Notes: generated by a model not told the origin, from the letters alone. Positions 11,438 through 24,100 are shown, counted from the first letter of the stretch. The stretch is DNA of 64,000 nt from Closterium sp. Naga37s-1 (GCA_947471745.1 CANJKZ010001153.1:62001-126000), one strand, 5' to 3'. Made by a program: numbers and translations.

Positions 11438-11795
11438 GGCGAAACTGTTGCGAGGAATAACAAATCGAGCTTAGGCCTCATGCCTCATTAGGTAATAGAG
11501 CTCGTTTATTGGTCCAGTAGTGAGCATAGCAGTATGCGAACATGCTTTCTCTTGCAATCAATAATTAATATCTACAATAGTATCATTACAAAGTTCCAAC
11601 TAACCAAATGCGCTCACTCGCACAGTGTGAAGGCACGGACGGACTACAACCTCTAACCGCAGACTACCCCTTCCATCACCCTTTCCCATCCATCACTTCT
11701 AATCTTGGGTGGGATGATGACAGTATCTACCCCATGCACGATCCACATACAGGTCTCCAGCAATTTATCTCCGTTCCTCCAGAGGCCCCCATCCA
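11438..11795 (-). repeat. Region between FAS1-A and FAS1-B with a copy of the B last exon
   Basis: About 11695-11770 repeats the 3' end of FAS1-B exon 3 (reverse strand, TVIIPPKI region with GATCCACATACAGG). The rest (11438-11690) holds no gene that I can see. The genes converge here. Confidence 0.6.
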
Positions 11796-14222
11796 TCACT
11801 TCGCAATTTTGGGTGGGATGATGACAGTGTCTACCCCGTGCACTATCACCTGCGGATCCACATACAGGTCTCCAGCGACAATTTGGAGTCCCCCGGTAGC
11901 TCCAAGCTTGGTGAACCTTGCTGGCTTGGTGTCTGACTTGCGCATCACATACTTGTAATCCAGAGTGGCGAACTGCAGGAGCAACAAGGGAGAGACAAGG
12001 AAGAGGAAAGCAATTATCACACGTCCCTCAGAAGCCCCCTCCTCGGTGAAAGTTGCTGGCTTAGTGCCTGACTTGCGCATCACGTACTTGTAATCCAGAG
12101 TGGCGAACTGCAGGAGCTCAAGGAAAAACAGGAGGGAGAGGGAAGGAAACAATGATTCCTCAGGAGCCCCTTCCTTGCTGGCTTGGTGCCTGACTTCCTC
12201 ATCACATACTTGTAATCCAGAGTGGCGAACTGAGAGCGAGATGGGAGAGGGGGAGAGGGGGAGAGGGAGGGGGAAGGGAGGAATCAAGGAATAATTACAA
12301 GTCCCCCAAAAGCTCCAAGCTCGGTGAATCTTGCTGTTTGGTGCCTGAATTCCTCATCACATACTTGTAATTCAGGTTGCCAAACTGCAGGAGCAAACGA
12401 GAAGGAGAGGAAAAGGGTTGTGGAATCAAACTCTTTTGATAATCAAACCCCTAACCGAACCACCTTGCTATAGTGTCGCATGCATGGGAGGTGGAGGGAT
12501 GGAGGGAGGGGGGCACGGGTATGTGCTTGTTTAGCACGAGGTTAAACTAGCATAGCTTAAAGCACACCGAGAAAAAAATGCAGTGAAAGTAGTCGCAACC
12601 ATACCTGTATTCCCACTTTAAGTCCCTGCAGCGTGGAGTTGGAAAATTGCTGCTTGACAACATGGAAGGACACGACCTGGTGCTAATAATGCCATGCTCC
12701 GTTCTCACCTGCCTGCCCACTTTAACCGCCTGAAGCGTGGAGTTCGAGAATCGCTGCTTGAAGACGTGAAACGCCATGACCTGGTGCTAATACTGCCGTG
12801 CCTCTCACGTCTACGCTGTTCTCACCTGCGTGCCCACTTTAACCGCCTGGAGGGTAGTGTTGGAGAAGCGCTGCTTCCAGACGTGGAACGCCATGACCTG
12901 CAGCAGCGCTTTTGGATTCTTCTTGAGCTTCGAGTATTGGAAGCTGCCCGTGAGCTTGCTAAACGCACTGTTGCGCGGCACAAGCACCGTCATTTGCGAG
13001 GTTGGCAGGTACTGCTTGAGTGTGTTGTTGAGGCCTGGGGGAGGGTGGGCGGGGGAGGGGGGAAGAGAGATGGGGGAGGTGAGAGAGAGAGAGAGACACA
13101 CACATATGGCGACTTGAGGAAGAGACGGCACGAGCACCGTCATTTGCGAGGTTGGCAGGTACTGCTTGAGCGTGTTGTTGAGACCTGATGACGAGTGGGG
13201 GGATGGGGGGTGATGGGGAGAGGGAGAGAGACAGAGTGACATGAGAGAGAGGCAGCACCAGCACCGTCATATGCGAGGTTATCCTCACCAATTGGCAGTA
13301 CTGCTGGAAAGGTGTTGTTCAGGCCTGGGAGAAAGCGAGGGGGGTTGAGGGAGGTGCGAGAAACACGGGGACATGAGAACGAGAGAGGGGGAGAGGAGAG
13401 GGGGGAATTGGGATTGGTAGGAAGAGAGCGCACAAGCACGGTCATCATGGGAGTAGATAGAAGCGAGAGAGAGCGAGGCGCAACAACGGTCGTATCGCGC
13501 TGCGCGGCACCCTAACGGTCGTGTGTCGCACTGCGCGGCACCCTAACGGTCGTATCATTCTGCGCGGCACCCCAACGGTCGTATCGCTCTGCGCGGCGCC
13601 ACAACGACAGTCGGCTCGAGTCACCTTAGAGTCATCGCGTGACGGATCGGCTATGGTAGGCTGCCGACTCGCCTCGGTAATAGCCCCTTCCGCGAACCGC
13701 TTTCATGCTACTAACCGCAAAATTACTACTCCCCTGTCATGGAATGCATGTCGCCGTTACCCGCATGACCCTGCTAACGGTCTGTACCCCTTACTTGGAG
13801 TGACTTTTGAGAATTCTCAAAAGTCACTCCCTTACCAGCTTGCCCTCTCTACCGGCTGGACCCCTAGCCGACTGGCTTCCCTAACCGCCTGCTCACCTTA
13901 CCAGCAATTTTACGACTCAACGTTTCCGAGTCGGCACTAGAAATCAGCTGCTCGCGTTACCGGCAACCAGCCGTCGAGTTTTGCGATGTCAATACCCTAA
14001 CTAGCGGGTTCCCGTAATCGGCTGCCTCACCTTTACCGCAGCTTTCGACTCACCAGACGTCTGCCACGCGGCGAGAGCCGTGCTGTAACCCCTCTTTTTA
14101 AGCTTCGCTACCATCTGCTGGTAGCCAGTATAAGCCGACGCGACTTGCACGAGGCATAGCACGCTGACGACAGCAGCAAAGACGAGAAGCAACGCCGGGC
14201 GTCTTCGTGATGCTCGATCCAT
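11796..14222 (-). CDS. Small secreted fasciclin (FAS1) domain protein B
   Basis: Exons on the minus strand: 14222-14054, 13034-12826 and 11972-11796 (169, 209 and 177 nt), giving 184 aa. The start at 14222 yields a typical signal peptide (LLLVFAAVVSVLCLVQVASA). The mature part begins YTGYQQMVAKLKKRGY, then GLNNTLKQYLPTSQMTVLVP and NSAFSKL (H1-type), VMAFHVW (YH-like), and VIVHGVDTVIIPP (H2-type). This is one minimal FAS1 domain, probably extracellular. Intron phases and exon 2 length (209 nt) equal those of FAS1-C, so B and C are recent paralogues. Both introns contain many partial copies of exons 2 and 3. The chosen copies are the longest open ones whose phases join. Confidence 0.75.
12024..12384 (-). 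repeat. Three copies of the start of FAS1-B exon 3
   Basis: Copies start at 12107, 12229 and 12384 (reverse strand), each re-encoding F(A/G)(T/N)L(D/N)YKYVMRKS before diverging. The copy at 12107 keeps the CTGCAG acceptor and an open frame. The one at 12229 has lost the acceptor. The one at 12384 has several substitutions. Confidence 0.85.
12600..12790 (-). repeat. Two copies of the 3' half of FAS1-B exon 2
   Basis: Copies at about 12600-12675 and 12708-12790 (reverse strand) repeat the VMAFHVxKQRFSNSTLQAVKVG block. The second keeps a GTGAGA donor. Confidence 0.8.
13120..13324 (-). repeat. Two copies of the 5' half of FAS1-B exon 2
   Basis: Copies start at 13184 and 13324 after AG acceptors. 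The first encodes GLNNTLKQYLPTSQMTVLVP. The second is decayed but recognisable (GLNNTF...). They precede the real exon at 13034. Confidence 0.8.
13480..13612 (+). repeat. Four-unit tandem repeat of about 32 bp
   Basis: Units of the form CTAACGGTCGTATC(G)xxCTGCGCGGCACC are repeated about four times in the first intron of FAS1-B. Confidence 0.8.
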
Positions 14223-15774
14223 AGTGAGCGAAACTTTATGAAAGACGTTCGCGGAACTTCGCAAAAAAGACGTAAATGAAAGTGACAGGTGAGTATCTAG
14301 AAGGTAGTCTCGTTGTATACGAGTTCTCCTGAAATGCAGTGGGGATGTTGAGGGACTATGGGGCAGTCGTTAACTACAGTGACTTTGAGACAATCCTAGA
14401 GTGGTAGCGTCAAACCAAGGGGTAAGTGCCTGCGGTGGAGATTACCTCTCTTCCAGTGGCTTGAAACACGAACAGACTGTAGGAGCAAACAACGTGACAA
14501 AGCGACGGGAGAAACTAGATTACCAGACCAAGTTATCCGACCAGCATTACGTGGGGAGGAGATGAACTGGACGTTACTGATTGTGACGGTTGTCTTGACT
14601 GCTTCTGAATGCATTTTGTTTGTTGGGAGGGAAGCTTGCTTGGGAGAGCTGAGCTGACGCGGATGGGCCGAATTGGCGCGGCGGCAGCAGCGGCACGATG
14701 GGGGGATGAACAGCAACACAGGTCAGGGAGTGTTGGGGGGCTGAGGAAACATGTTTGGATGAGAATGCGACAGCAAGTGTTGGGGTTCGGATGGTAAGGA
14801 TGCGGTGATAACGGGCGTTGTGGGTTTTCGATGGGCTGGAACGGTGGAAGAGTTGTGCGGGATGGAGCAACGACTGGTCACTGGAGTGACGAGCAGGCGG
14901 GGCGAGCAAAGCATCGCTAGAAGCTTCCAATCGTGGGGTGGGGGGGGGAGGTAGGTGTATGGGGAGGAACGAGGCGCGAGGAGGAAGAGGTTTGGCTTGG
15001 CCTGACCGGTTCGTTCGTTCGGTTTGGCGGCCCAGACGTGTCACCTTGTCGGTGGCTGTTTCAGGAGCACGTCGGTTATCGGGGCTGGCTGGAGCCCAGC
15101 GTGCGCAGTACAGTGGACTGTCGGTTGTGTTTCCCAACTAGGGAAGTTGGGTCGGGCTGTACAATACAGTACAGTGGCTTCCAGGGTATATCAGGCAATG
15201 CCTTGGTGCCACGTCCTGGAGCAACATCCGTGAACATAGCTCTTTTTCCAGGCGAATGTCAGAAATCGTTACAATCCTTGCTGTGGGCGGATTACAGCGC
15301 GTATACCGAAAGCACCAGCAATTGTGGCTCGACCAACCATATAGGGTCCCAAGCCAGCCACTGCCGAGACCCGAACCGCCACCGTACCCCGTGTCAAAAC
15401 CTAACGAGCCGAAGCTGCTCACCAAGCCACAATTTCAGCCTCCATTCATTCGATTCATTCTAATCAAACGGGGAGTGATTTCGTTAGTGTGCAGTAGTTT
15501 CTCCTCCTGTATTTGTATCCAGAAACCTAGCTTACCAGTTGAACTAAATTGCTTGAGACAGAAGGTACCGTGATCCTGACATAAGGCATTGCCAAACATC
15601 GTTCTTGCCACAGGTGCGCTGTCACTTATGCATATGTGCATTAGACCATAGTAATTGGAATAAGGAACACCATAAATCACTCCTAATATGTTACCCCCTG
15701 CACTCGATAAAAACATTCGCATTGTACGTGGGAAGGGAACAAATTATATGCTACCCTTCTCTTTTTCCAATCGT
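14223..15774. other. Intergenic region between FAS1-B and FAS1-C
   Basis: It should contain the FAS1-B promoter (next to 14222) and the FAS1-C 3' untranslated region (next to 15775). A small direct repeat around ACAGTACAGTGG occurs near 15108 and 15165. The open frames at 14574-15463 have no recognisable features. I see nothing else. Confidence 0.5.
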
Positions 15775-17765
15775 TTATAGGATCTTGGGTGGGATGATGA
15801 CGGTATCAACGCCATGCACGATAACCTGCGGGTCGACATACAGGTCTGGTTGAACAATTTGAAGCCCTCCCGTAGCTCCAAGCTTGGCAAACCTTGCCGG
15901 CTTGGTACCCGACTTCACCATCACAAACTTGTAATCCAAGGTGGCGAACTGAAGGCGCAAGAGGGAAGGAAAGAGTGGAGATAAGAAATCTCGAGTCCAA
16001 GGCCCTTTCGTGATTTACCCTGCTGGCTAGGTGCCTGTTTTCACCATCACAAACTTGTAATCCAGGGTGCCAAACTGCAGGTGCAAGAGGGAAGGAGAGG
16101 GAGGGGAAAAAAACTATGATCCCAAGTCACTCAAAAGCCCCTTTCTTATCAACTTCCACTTGCATGCTTTTGGTACTACCTGCCTGCCCACATTAACAGC
16201 CTGCAGAGTGGAGTTGTACCAACACCTGTTTTCCTCTAACGGCATCAAGAGAAATCATCAGTCTTACTTTCAAGGCTTCCTTTCGAGCACCTCTTCCTAC
16301 CTGAACGCCCCCCACTTTGAGCGCCTGTTGTAGCATGGAGTCGTAGAATCGCGCTTGAAGCGTACCAAGAGAAAGAGAAACCGAAAATGCAACTGCGGAA
16401 GTAACAACGAGTGTGATCGATCTCAATCTCACCTGCGTGCCCACTTTGAGCGCCTCCAGCGTGGAGTCGTAGAAGCGTTGCTCGAGGACATGGAAGGCCA
16501 TGACCTGGAGAAGTGCCGCTTTGTTCTTCTTGAGCTTGGAGTATTGGAAGCTGCCCGTGAGCTTGTCAAAGGCACTGTTGCGCGGCACAAACACCGTCAA
16601 CTTTGACGTTGGCAGGAACTGCTTGAGCGTGTTGTTGAGGCCTGGGGGAGGACGGGAAAGGAAGGTGCGAAGATGAGAGGCGCTTGCTGAACGCACTGTT
16701 GCGCGGCAGCAGCACCGTCAACTTCGACGTTGGCAGGAACTCTTTCAGAGTGTTGTTGAGGGCTGGGGATGGGCTGGTTGGGGAATGCGGGAGGAAAGAG
16801 AGCGACACCAGCACAGTCAACTGCGAGGCCAGCATTCGAGTCGACTCAAAAGAAACGAGAAAAAGATGGCGAAACACCTCATCTGCGACGTTGACAGGTT
16901 CGGCTTGAGTGTGTTGTTGAGAGGTGGGGGAGGGAAGGGGAATGGGGGGGAGAGAGGGGGGGGATGGTGGGGGGAAGGGGAATGGAGGAGGTGCGAGAGA
17001 CACGGGGCAAGTCAGAAAGAGATGGCGTGAAAACCGTCAACTGCAACGCTGGTAGAAACTTCTTGAGCGTGTTGTTGAGGCCTGTAGGGGGGCGGGAAGG
17101 GGTGAGGAGGGGTGGAGGGAGATGGAGGAGGGAGGTGGGGAATTTGAGAGGAAGACGGCACGGGCTCGGTCAACTGGGTAGAAGGCGTCTGGGAGGAAGG
17201 CAGGTACTTCAGAGTGTGATCTTAAAGCCTGGTGGGGAGCTGGGAGAGAAGGGGAAGGGGGGCTGACGGAAATGCAGAGAGAGCGAGAGTATGAGGTGGG
17301 ATAAGCACACATCATTCACCTGGACAAACCTACACGCGTTCTCGCTAGCTCGCATACATTTGTTTCCGTTTTTTTTCTTCTTCTTCTTCTTTTCCGTTCT
17401 TTATTATCCCGCTGACAGTCAGATTTGAACAGGATCTCCAGGTTCCTGTCCGTAAATTATAACTTTGTTTCCAGAAAAAGGTGAAAAAAACAAAACAAAA
17501 CAAAACGAAACAAAACATTGTGCTCTTTGGCTTTCCCTTGTTCACAGCTTTTTGGAAAATGTAACAAACACCGGACGGTGATCGTGAATCGCGACTCACC
17601 AGACGTTTGCCACGCGGCGAGGGCGGTGGTGTATTTCTTCCTCGTCAGCTTCGCAACCAACTGCTGATACCCGGTATAAGCTGACGCGACTTGCGTCACG
17701 CACAGCAAGCTGACAACAGCAACGAGTAGAAGAGCCACCAGGCCTTTCCCCGATACTCGAGCCAT
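15775..17765 (-). CDS. Small secreted fasciclin (FAS1) domain protein C
   Basis: Exons on the minus strand: 17765-17600, 16641-16433 and 15948-15775 (166, 209 and 174 nt), giving 182 aa. The start at 17765 gives a signal peptide (LVALLLVAVVSLLCVTQVASA). The domain reads YTGYQQLVAKLTRKKY, GLNNTLKQFLPTSKLTVFVP, NSAFDKL, VMAFHVL and VIVHGVDTVIIPP, closely matching FAS1-B. It is probably an extracellular or wall-associated single FAS1 domain. The first intron carries at least four partial copies of exon 2, and the second carries copies of the exon 2 end and the exon 3 start. Confidence 0.75.
16025..16365 (-). repeat. Copies of FAS1-C exon 3 start and exon 2 end
   Basis: A copy at 16074 down to about 16030 encodes FGTLDYKFVMVKTGT and then a stop. 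Copies of the exon 2 end lie at about 16180-16240 and 16300-16365 (ALKVG block in reverse). Confidence 0.8.
16678..17232 (-). repeat. Four copies of the 5' half of FAS1-C exon 2
   Basis: Copies start near 16762, 16921, 17083 and 17230 (reverse strand). The nearest encodes LNNTLKEFLPTSKLTVLLP and the farther ones are progressively decayed. Each is preceded by a CCCCAG- or CAG-type acceptor and separated by GGGGGAG-rich spacers. Confidence 0.8.
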
Positions 17766-18756
17766 TGAAAGTCTGATTTACATGACGCGGCAAACGGCTG
17801 ACAGTCTTGATCTAAGAACTTGTAAGAAGCTAAAGCCGAAAAAGAGATTCACAAAAGGTCGTCGAGTCGAGGCAGAGTACTGAGCCGTGAGCCTGGACAA
17901 TCGACAGCGTCAGAACCTTAAAGTACTCGACAAAAGTTTGCAAAACGATAGGTGAGTGCAATGATATTGGCGGCTGTGGGAGGACGCTGGTCAGTAAATC
18001 TCACATGAAGCGACCAGGCAACAGTGGCACGGTCGGCTCGATAGGCAAGCTGGTGGCATGTGCAACAGCAAGGAAATGGTGATCATTCTCTATTTCCTGG
18101 TTTGTGGTTGTGATGGGGGGGGGCGAGGTTGTGCAAAATGGTGGGGCTGGTGTGGGAGGGGGCTGATCACCGAACACGGGGGTGGGGTGGCGGAAGGAAA
18201 GTACAGTGTAACTGAGTGGGGGGGAGGGGGTGTTAGGGGGAGAACCTGGTTTGGGGGACGAGGAGGGATTGAGTTCAGGGTGGGGGAAGAGGAATGAGAG
18301 AGACGCGGGTGGTGCGCGGAATCTTGCCAGATGGGTGAGGGGGATGGGAGCCTGGGAGGGAGGGAGGACCAGTATTGGTGCCGTTCCGTGCGGAACGGTG
18401 CATGCATGACTTTTGTCTTGCGCCATCAGCGCACCACATTGCGGGAGCGCCTGCGACACGGTTGACCCCCTGGGGCGTTCGGCTTCAGCGTCGGCGTGTC
18501 GCCAGCCTTGGTTGTCGGTGACATTTGACCAGGCTGGGATGGGAATGTGTATATTTTACTGTACCCATGTATTCTCAACACGGCACGCTTATTTCTGTAA
18601 AAACCAACGCAAGTGGATGAAGTGCATTCGACACTTAACAACTTTACATCCACTTCATAAAGGAGAATTTTACCTATAAATTTATCTTCCCAGAAAACAA
18701 TGGCAGGCCATGTGACAGCAGCGACTCTGGTTTCGTGTAACCCACCACCAAGTCAA
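17766..18756. other. Upstream region of FAS1-C, no gene seen
   Basis: It probably contains the FAS1-C promoter. About 18110-18345 is strongly G-rich on the plus strand. The open frames here (18001-18459 and others) are Pro/Ser or Gly low-complexity products of that composition. Confidence 0.5.
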
Positions 18757-18811
18757 CAGGGCAGCCAAGTGCTTTGCGGAAGCACTGTGTTGAAAGACAA
18801 CAGGGCAGGCA

Positions 18812-19500
18812 GTGGAGCAGGGGGAGCATCACCCAGGTGGCGAGGTCCTGCCCCCTGTTGTGGAGCTGGGGGCCTGCTCGCAAGCATTTCAATGGGAAGC
18901 TGCTCGGCTAGTGGCTGCCCACTCAGGTCGCAACTCTCTTGAGGCCAAGGGGGACGACATCATGGTGGAGGCCCTCCAGGGGCAGCAACACCGGCATCAG
19001 CAGGACAGGTTGCCTTCACGGCAGCAGGAGCAGCCAGGGAAGAAGCAGGAACCGCAGCCAGGGGAGCAGCAGGACGTGCAGTTAGGGGACCAGCAGGACA
19101 TGCAGTTGGGGGAGCAGCATAACCTGCCGTTGGGGGAGCAGCAGGACCTGCGGTTGGGGGACCAGCAGGACCTGCAGTTGGGGGACCAGCAGGACCTGCA
19201 GTTGGGGGGTCAACAGGAGTTGCGTTTAGGGGTGCAGCGGGGGCAGCAGCATGGGGAGAAGTGGGGGCGACACTCGGGGATGCAGCAGGGGCAGCAGTTG
19301 AGCACCTGGGTGGGTGAGACACCGAGAGATGAAGTCATGGGTGAAATAAGCCCGCTTCAAGGGGAGCGGCAGGATGTGGCGGCGGATGTGGTGCCTGTAG
19401 CGCGGCTTCTAGGTCATGGAGGGGAACACCGACAGGATCCTGCTAGTCCTCCTGGGGAGCTGCTGGTAGGGCAAAATGATGGGCAGCAGATGGGGGAAAC
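18812..19500 (+). pseudogene. N-terminal repeat region of the non-LTR element, part 1
   Basis: Open frame dominated by a GEQQDLQLG-like repeat (about 19060-19240). It is cut at 19500 by the copia-1 target duplication GAAAC. The same frame resumes at 29399. Confidence 0.6.
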
Positions 19501-20115
19501 TGAAGGAGACCGTCTCACTCCTAGTGACGCCACAGATTTTACTTGGCGAGTTAGGAGCCAAGACTAGGATCGTTCCGTCGGGCTCGGAGCAAGGAATCCG
19601 TGGCACTTTGAATCTCTGTAATCGCCTGAGAATTGAAAGAGATACTTCTTATAATGCAAGGATGGGTACAAGTGACAAGTTTGAAGTTAACTCTCTGGAA
19701 TTCGCTCTCTGGTTTTATAGCTAAAACATGCAAGCACAATTGTAACATCGAGCCGCGCGCGACTCGCCAGAAATTCGGACTCAGGATCGCGTCCAATTTC
19801 AGCGACGTCCGCGTTCACAATTTCGGACTTTGCCGGGTTCGTTTCTTCACGCCGACAATAGTGAGTTACAAGGGACAATAGCGAGTGTAGAAAAATGTTC
19901 GTAACATTCGCTTGCACTCTTGCAATTTTCGTGCATGCTTGTGGGGCTGCCAAGTGTCGCCCCCACAAATATTCGGACCCAACTGGGGGCGAACTTGGTT
20001 GAGTGTCGACGCGGGCAATCCGCCGTCACCCCTCATTCCTAGAAAGAACCCTCCCTTGGTCCGAGTCAAGGGAGGTCTTCGCGTGGGGGGCAATCTCTCC
20101 CCCACAATTCCAACA
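19501..20115 (-). repeat. Copia-1 3' LTR
   Basis: 615 bp, nearly identical to 28821-29398 except for a 37-bp segment around 19684-19720 absent from the other copy and scattered substitutions. Confidence 0.9.
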
Positions 20116-20139
20116 CTCCCCCTTGCACCCCACGCACAA

Positions 20140-20527
20140 CTAAGCATGCAAGCCTACCCTAGCACAACATGCATAAAGGGCATCTCTAGGCAATGGCTTG
20201 GTGAGGAAGTCCGCAGGTTGCATGTTGGTTTCGATGTAACGAAGCTCGACTTCGTTGTCTTCAACGAGCTTGCGAATGAAGTGATGGCGGATTTGGATGT
20301 GCTTGGTCCTTCCGCGGAGGACCGAGTTCTTGGCTAGGCCAATGGCGGCTTGGTTGTCCACGTAGATGGGAGTGGGGCCTTCTTGTTGATGCCCAAGCTC
20401 GGCAAGAAGGCGCCTTAGCCAAACCGCTTCCGTACCACCACGAGTGAGCGCCACGTATTCCGCTTCGGTGGAGCTAAGTGCAATCAAGTTTTGGCGCTTG
20501 CTTTGCCAACTTATTGCACCTCCCACG
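20140..20527 (-). pseudogene. Copia-1 RNase H end (separated fragment)
   Basis: Encodes the C-terminus of the copia-1 polyprotein, from ISWQSKRQNLIALSSTEAEY through DNQAAIGL and TKHIQIRHHFIR to PADFLTKPLP and a stop at 20140. It continues the frame cut at 24981 by copia-2. Confidence 0.9.
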
Positions 20528-21107
20528 TGTTGGAGGTTGCGTGAGGCAAGGATTGCCCCCAACCACTGAAAGTGTTCCTTCTAGTGCTCACGGTTGAGTG
20601 AGCTGCAAGTTGGAAGTTTCATGAATGTGTTGCAGGTTCCAAGAAGTATGGGTTGACTTCGGAAGAACCTGCACTTCGGTGCCACATGGCAGCACAAGAA
20701 GAATCGAGACTAAAGGAGGAAGAATCGAGACTAAAGGAGAATTCGATTTGGTGAAATTTGAGTTTCGAATTTCACCCCTTCGAAATGTTACTCGAACATT
20801 CGAGAGTGTAGCGACTCGAGGTTACATGTGCGACTCGATGCATTGCAGTTCATATAAATTTGTTTGCTTTGTATTGCATGGTATATACTGAAATTGAGAA
20901 TCACTTTGTATGTGATACATTCGACTACAAAATCCAGAGAGTTCCTCTCCTTGATTCCAAGAGCACTACCTAGCACATAAACGCCTACATCTCGCTCGAT
21001 ACGTAGGCGATCGAGGTGATCTATGGCCTGTTGGAAAGCTAAGACAGAGCTCTACTGATTAGTACGAATCCCAGTTCCTGCAAAGTAGAGGAGAAGCCTC
21101 TACAACA
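20528..21107 (+). repeat. Copia-2 5' LTR
   Basis: 580 bp, TG...CA ends. It contains a small internal duplication (GAAGAATCGAGACTAAAGGAG) not present in the 3' LTR. Confidence 0.95.
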
Positions 21108-21108
21108 G

Positions 21109-21120
21109 TGGTATCAGAGC
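21109..21120 (+). other. Copia-2 primer-binding site
   Basis: TGGTATCAGAGC, one base after the 5' LTR, complementary to the 3' end of initiator methionyl tRNA as in many plant copia elements. Confidence 0.9.
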
Positions 21121-21157
21121 TGGTCGGAGGAGTCTACGCGCGCAACAAGAAGCTAGC

Positions 21158-24100
21158 ATGTCGACGGCAAGCGAGGCCTCTCGCACTTCCTTGGATGGTG
21201 TCGTTGTCAATTCCGGCGAACCCTGGGCAACTGCGACGATGTTCGACATGTCGGCGGTACCGATTTTCACGGGACAAAACTACTCCGTGTGGAAGTTGAA
21301 GTTCCAAGTGCTCATGATGGAGCGGGGACTTTGGGGTTTCTTCGATGGAACGGAGAAGAAGCCGGACAACGAGAGCGGCATCGCGGCATGGAAGAAGAAG
21401 GACCAAAAGGCGTTCGCTACGTTGATTTCGCGCATCGGCATCAATCTCGTGAGCTCGGTGCGCATGTGCATCAAGCTCGAAGCGTCGGCGCATGAAGCGT
21501 GGAAGCGGCTCGAGACGATGCACGTGAACAAGACTCTCCACGGCAAGATCCTAGCCCGAAATGCATTCTACCCGGTGAAGATGCGCGCGGGCGAATCGAT
21601 GCACGAGTATGCGACTCGTGTGGAGGAACTTGGGGAAACGTTCATGGACCTCGGTGGAACGGTCACGGAGGAGGATTGGATTTTGACCTTGCTATGCGGC
21701 CTTCCGGAAGAGTGGTCGACGGTGATTACGACACTCGATAGCGTGCAAGACACTTGGACGAAGGAAATGGTGGTCGGTCGGCTTCTCCATGAAGAATCGC
21801 GTCTCCGACAATTCGCTAATGAGAGCGAGGGTGCCGCCATGTTCTCCGGGGGGAGTTCCGGAAAGAAGTCCACGTGGAGCAAGAGTGCGACGAAGAAGTC
21901 GTTCGGTGGAAGCGATCGCGGCAAGAGAAACACATTGAATGGCTCGAGCTGTTGGACCCGGCTCTTGAAGGCTAAGGGAGATGTGACCAAGGCGATTCAA
22001 GAGTGGGCGCTTGAAGTTTGCGACGACGACAAGAAGCGGATCAAGGCTATTCGCACCGACGGTGGCGGCGAATTCGTGAACGCGGAGCTTGAGAAATGGA
22101 TGAAGAGCAAGGGCATTAAGCACGACGTCACAACACCCTACACACCCCAACACAATGGAGCGGCGGAGCGGCTTAATCGCACGTTGGTGGAAGCCGTTCG
22201 TTCACTTCTTCAACACTCCAAGCTTGGGAACGAGTGGTGGGGAGAAGCGAGTGCGCTAGCGGCATGGATTCGTAATCGTGTGCCGACAAAGGTGCTACCG
22301 GGAACGACTCCATTCGAAGCATGGACCGGAACGAAGCCGAACCTATCCCGCCTACGCACCTTTGGGTGCCTTTGCTACTACCATGTACCGGATCCCCTTC
22401 GCCACAAGTTGCAACCGAAAGCTCGTGCGGCAATCTACTTGGGAATTGCGGCGAACGAGTGCGCGTGGCGAGTGTGGGACTTGGGTGAAAGGCGCGTCAT
22501 CACGTCTCGGGACGTGGTCTTCGACGAAGACAAGTTCCCGACGAAGGAACAACCAACCCCGCAACTCACCGTCGTCCTTCCCGCACGAGAGGAGGATGAA
22601 TCGATGGAGGTTCCATCACAAGTGGAAAAGGAAGCCGAAAATGGAGGGGGAGAGAACGAGGAGAGCGATGACAACGTGGTGGAAGTGCCATCAACCGCGG
22701 CGGCAACTTCCTCAACACCTTCCTCCCTCCCATTGGTGTTGACCCGCGAGCAACGTATACGTTGCCCCAACACAAAGTACACCGACTACGCTACGGTAGC
22801 CGTTGGGGAGTTGGACGAGGAGCGTGCGGCATATTGCTTCGCAACCATGGGTGATGACCCTCGCACCCATACCGAGGCTTTGGCTTCTCCGGATGCGCCA
22901 CTATGGAAGCAAGCGATGGAGAAGGAACTAGCATCGACCAAAGAGAACGACGTGTTCGAGCTCGTCGACCCACCAAAGGGTGCCTACTTGGTGGGGTGCA
23001 AATGGGTGCTTAAGAAGAAGTTGGGAGCCGATGGGAGTGTCGAACGCTACAAGGCGAGGCTTGTAGCTCAAGGATACACTCAACGGGAGGGGGAGCACTA
23101 TAGTGAGACCTTCGCTCCCGTCGCTAAGGCTTCTACTCTTCGGGTGTTGCTCGCGCTAGCGGCATCTCTCAACCTCGAAGTGGAGCAATTGGACGTTTGC
23201 ACCGCCTTCCTCTACGGGCTTCTCATGGAAGAGGTCTACATGCGGCAACCCCCGGGGTACGATGATGGTAGCGGAAGGGTATGGAAGCTCAAGCGTACCC
23301 TCTACGGCTTGAAGCAAAGTCCACGCGGATGGTACAAGCACATGGACGACTTTCTTCTTCAACACGGCTTCGCTCGTAGCGAGTGCGATAGCGCTTTGTA
23401 CGTGTTGAAGGAGGGGGAGAAGCAATTGGTGCTTTTACTCTACGTCGATGACCAACTCCTCTTCTCCGACTCCAAAGACCTCATTCGGGAGGTCAAGCAA
23501 CGGCTAGGGGCGGAGTTTGCGATGAGGGACTTGGGGCCGGTCACGTACTACCTTGGGATGCACGTTGACCGTGACCGAGCCAGCAGGACCATCCACCTCC
23601 ACCAAGAGAAGTATGTGAAGGGGGTAGTGGAGAGCTTTGGCATGGGCAATAGCAAACCGGTGGGAACACCACTTGCTACGGGATTTTCTTGCCTCACGGG
23701 AGAGGAAGAATCCACCCTCGACGAACCCGAAGGGAAGCGGTTTCATTCGCTAGTGGGCTCGCTCATGTATGCCGCCGTTTCTACCCGTCCCGACCTCGCA
23801 TACGCCGCCGGGGTGCTTGGACGAGTCGTGAGCAACCCTCATACCGAGCATGTGCGCGCGGGAGGACGCGTTCTACGCTACCTCCAAGGCACACCTAACT
23901 TGGGGCTCGTGTATGAAGCCGGCCCAATCGAACTCAAAGACTATGCCGACTCGGACTACGCGGGAGATCCGAGCACGCGCAAGAGTACCTCCGGGTACGT
24001 CTTCACCTTGCTTGGTGCAGCTGTGAGTTGGCAAAGCAAGAAGCAACCAACCGTGGCTCTAAGCTCAACGGAAGCGGAGTATATAGCACTCATACAAGGT

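Noticed and set aside
18001-18459. Pro/Ser-rich minus-strand open frame
   Set aside because: It arises from a G-rich plus strand. No homology or signal sequence is evident.
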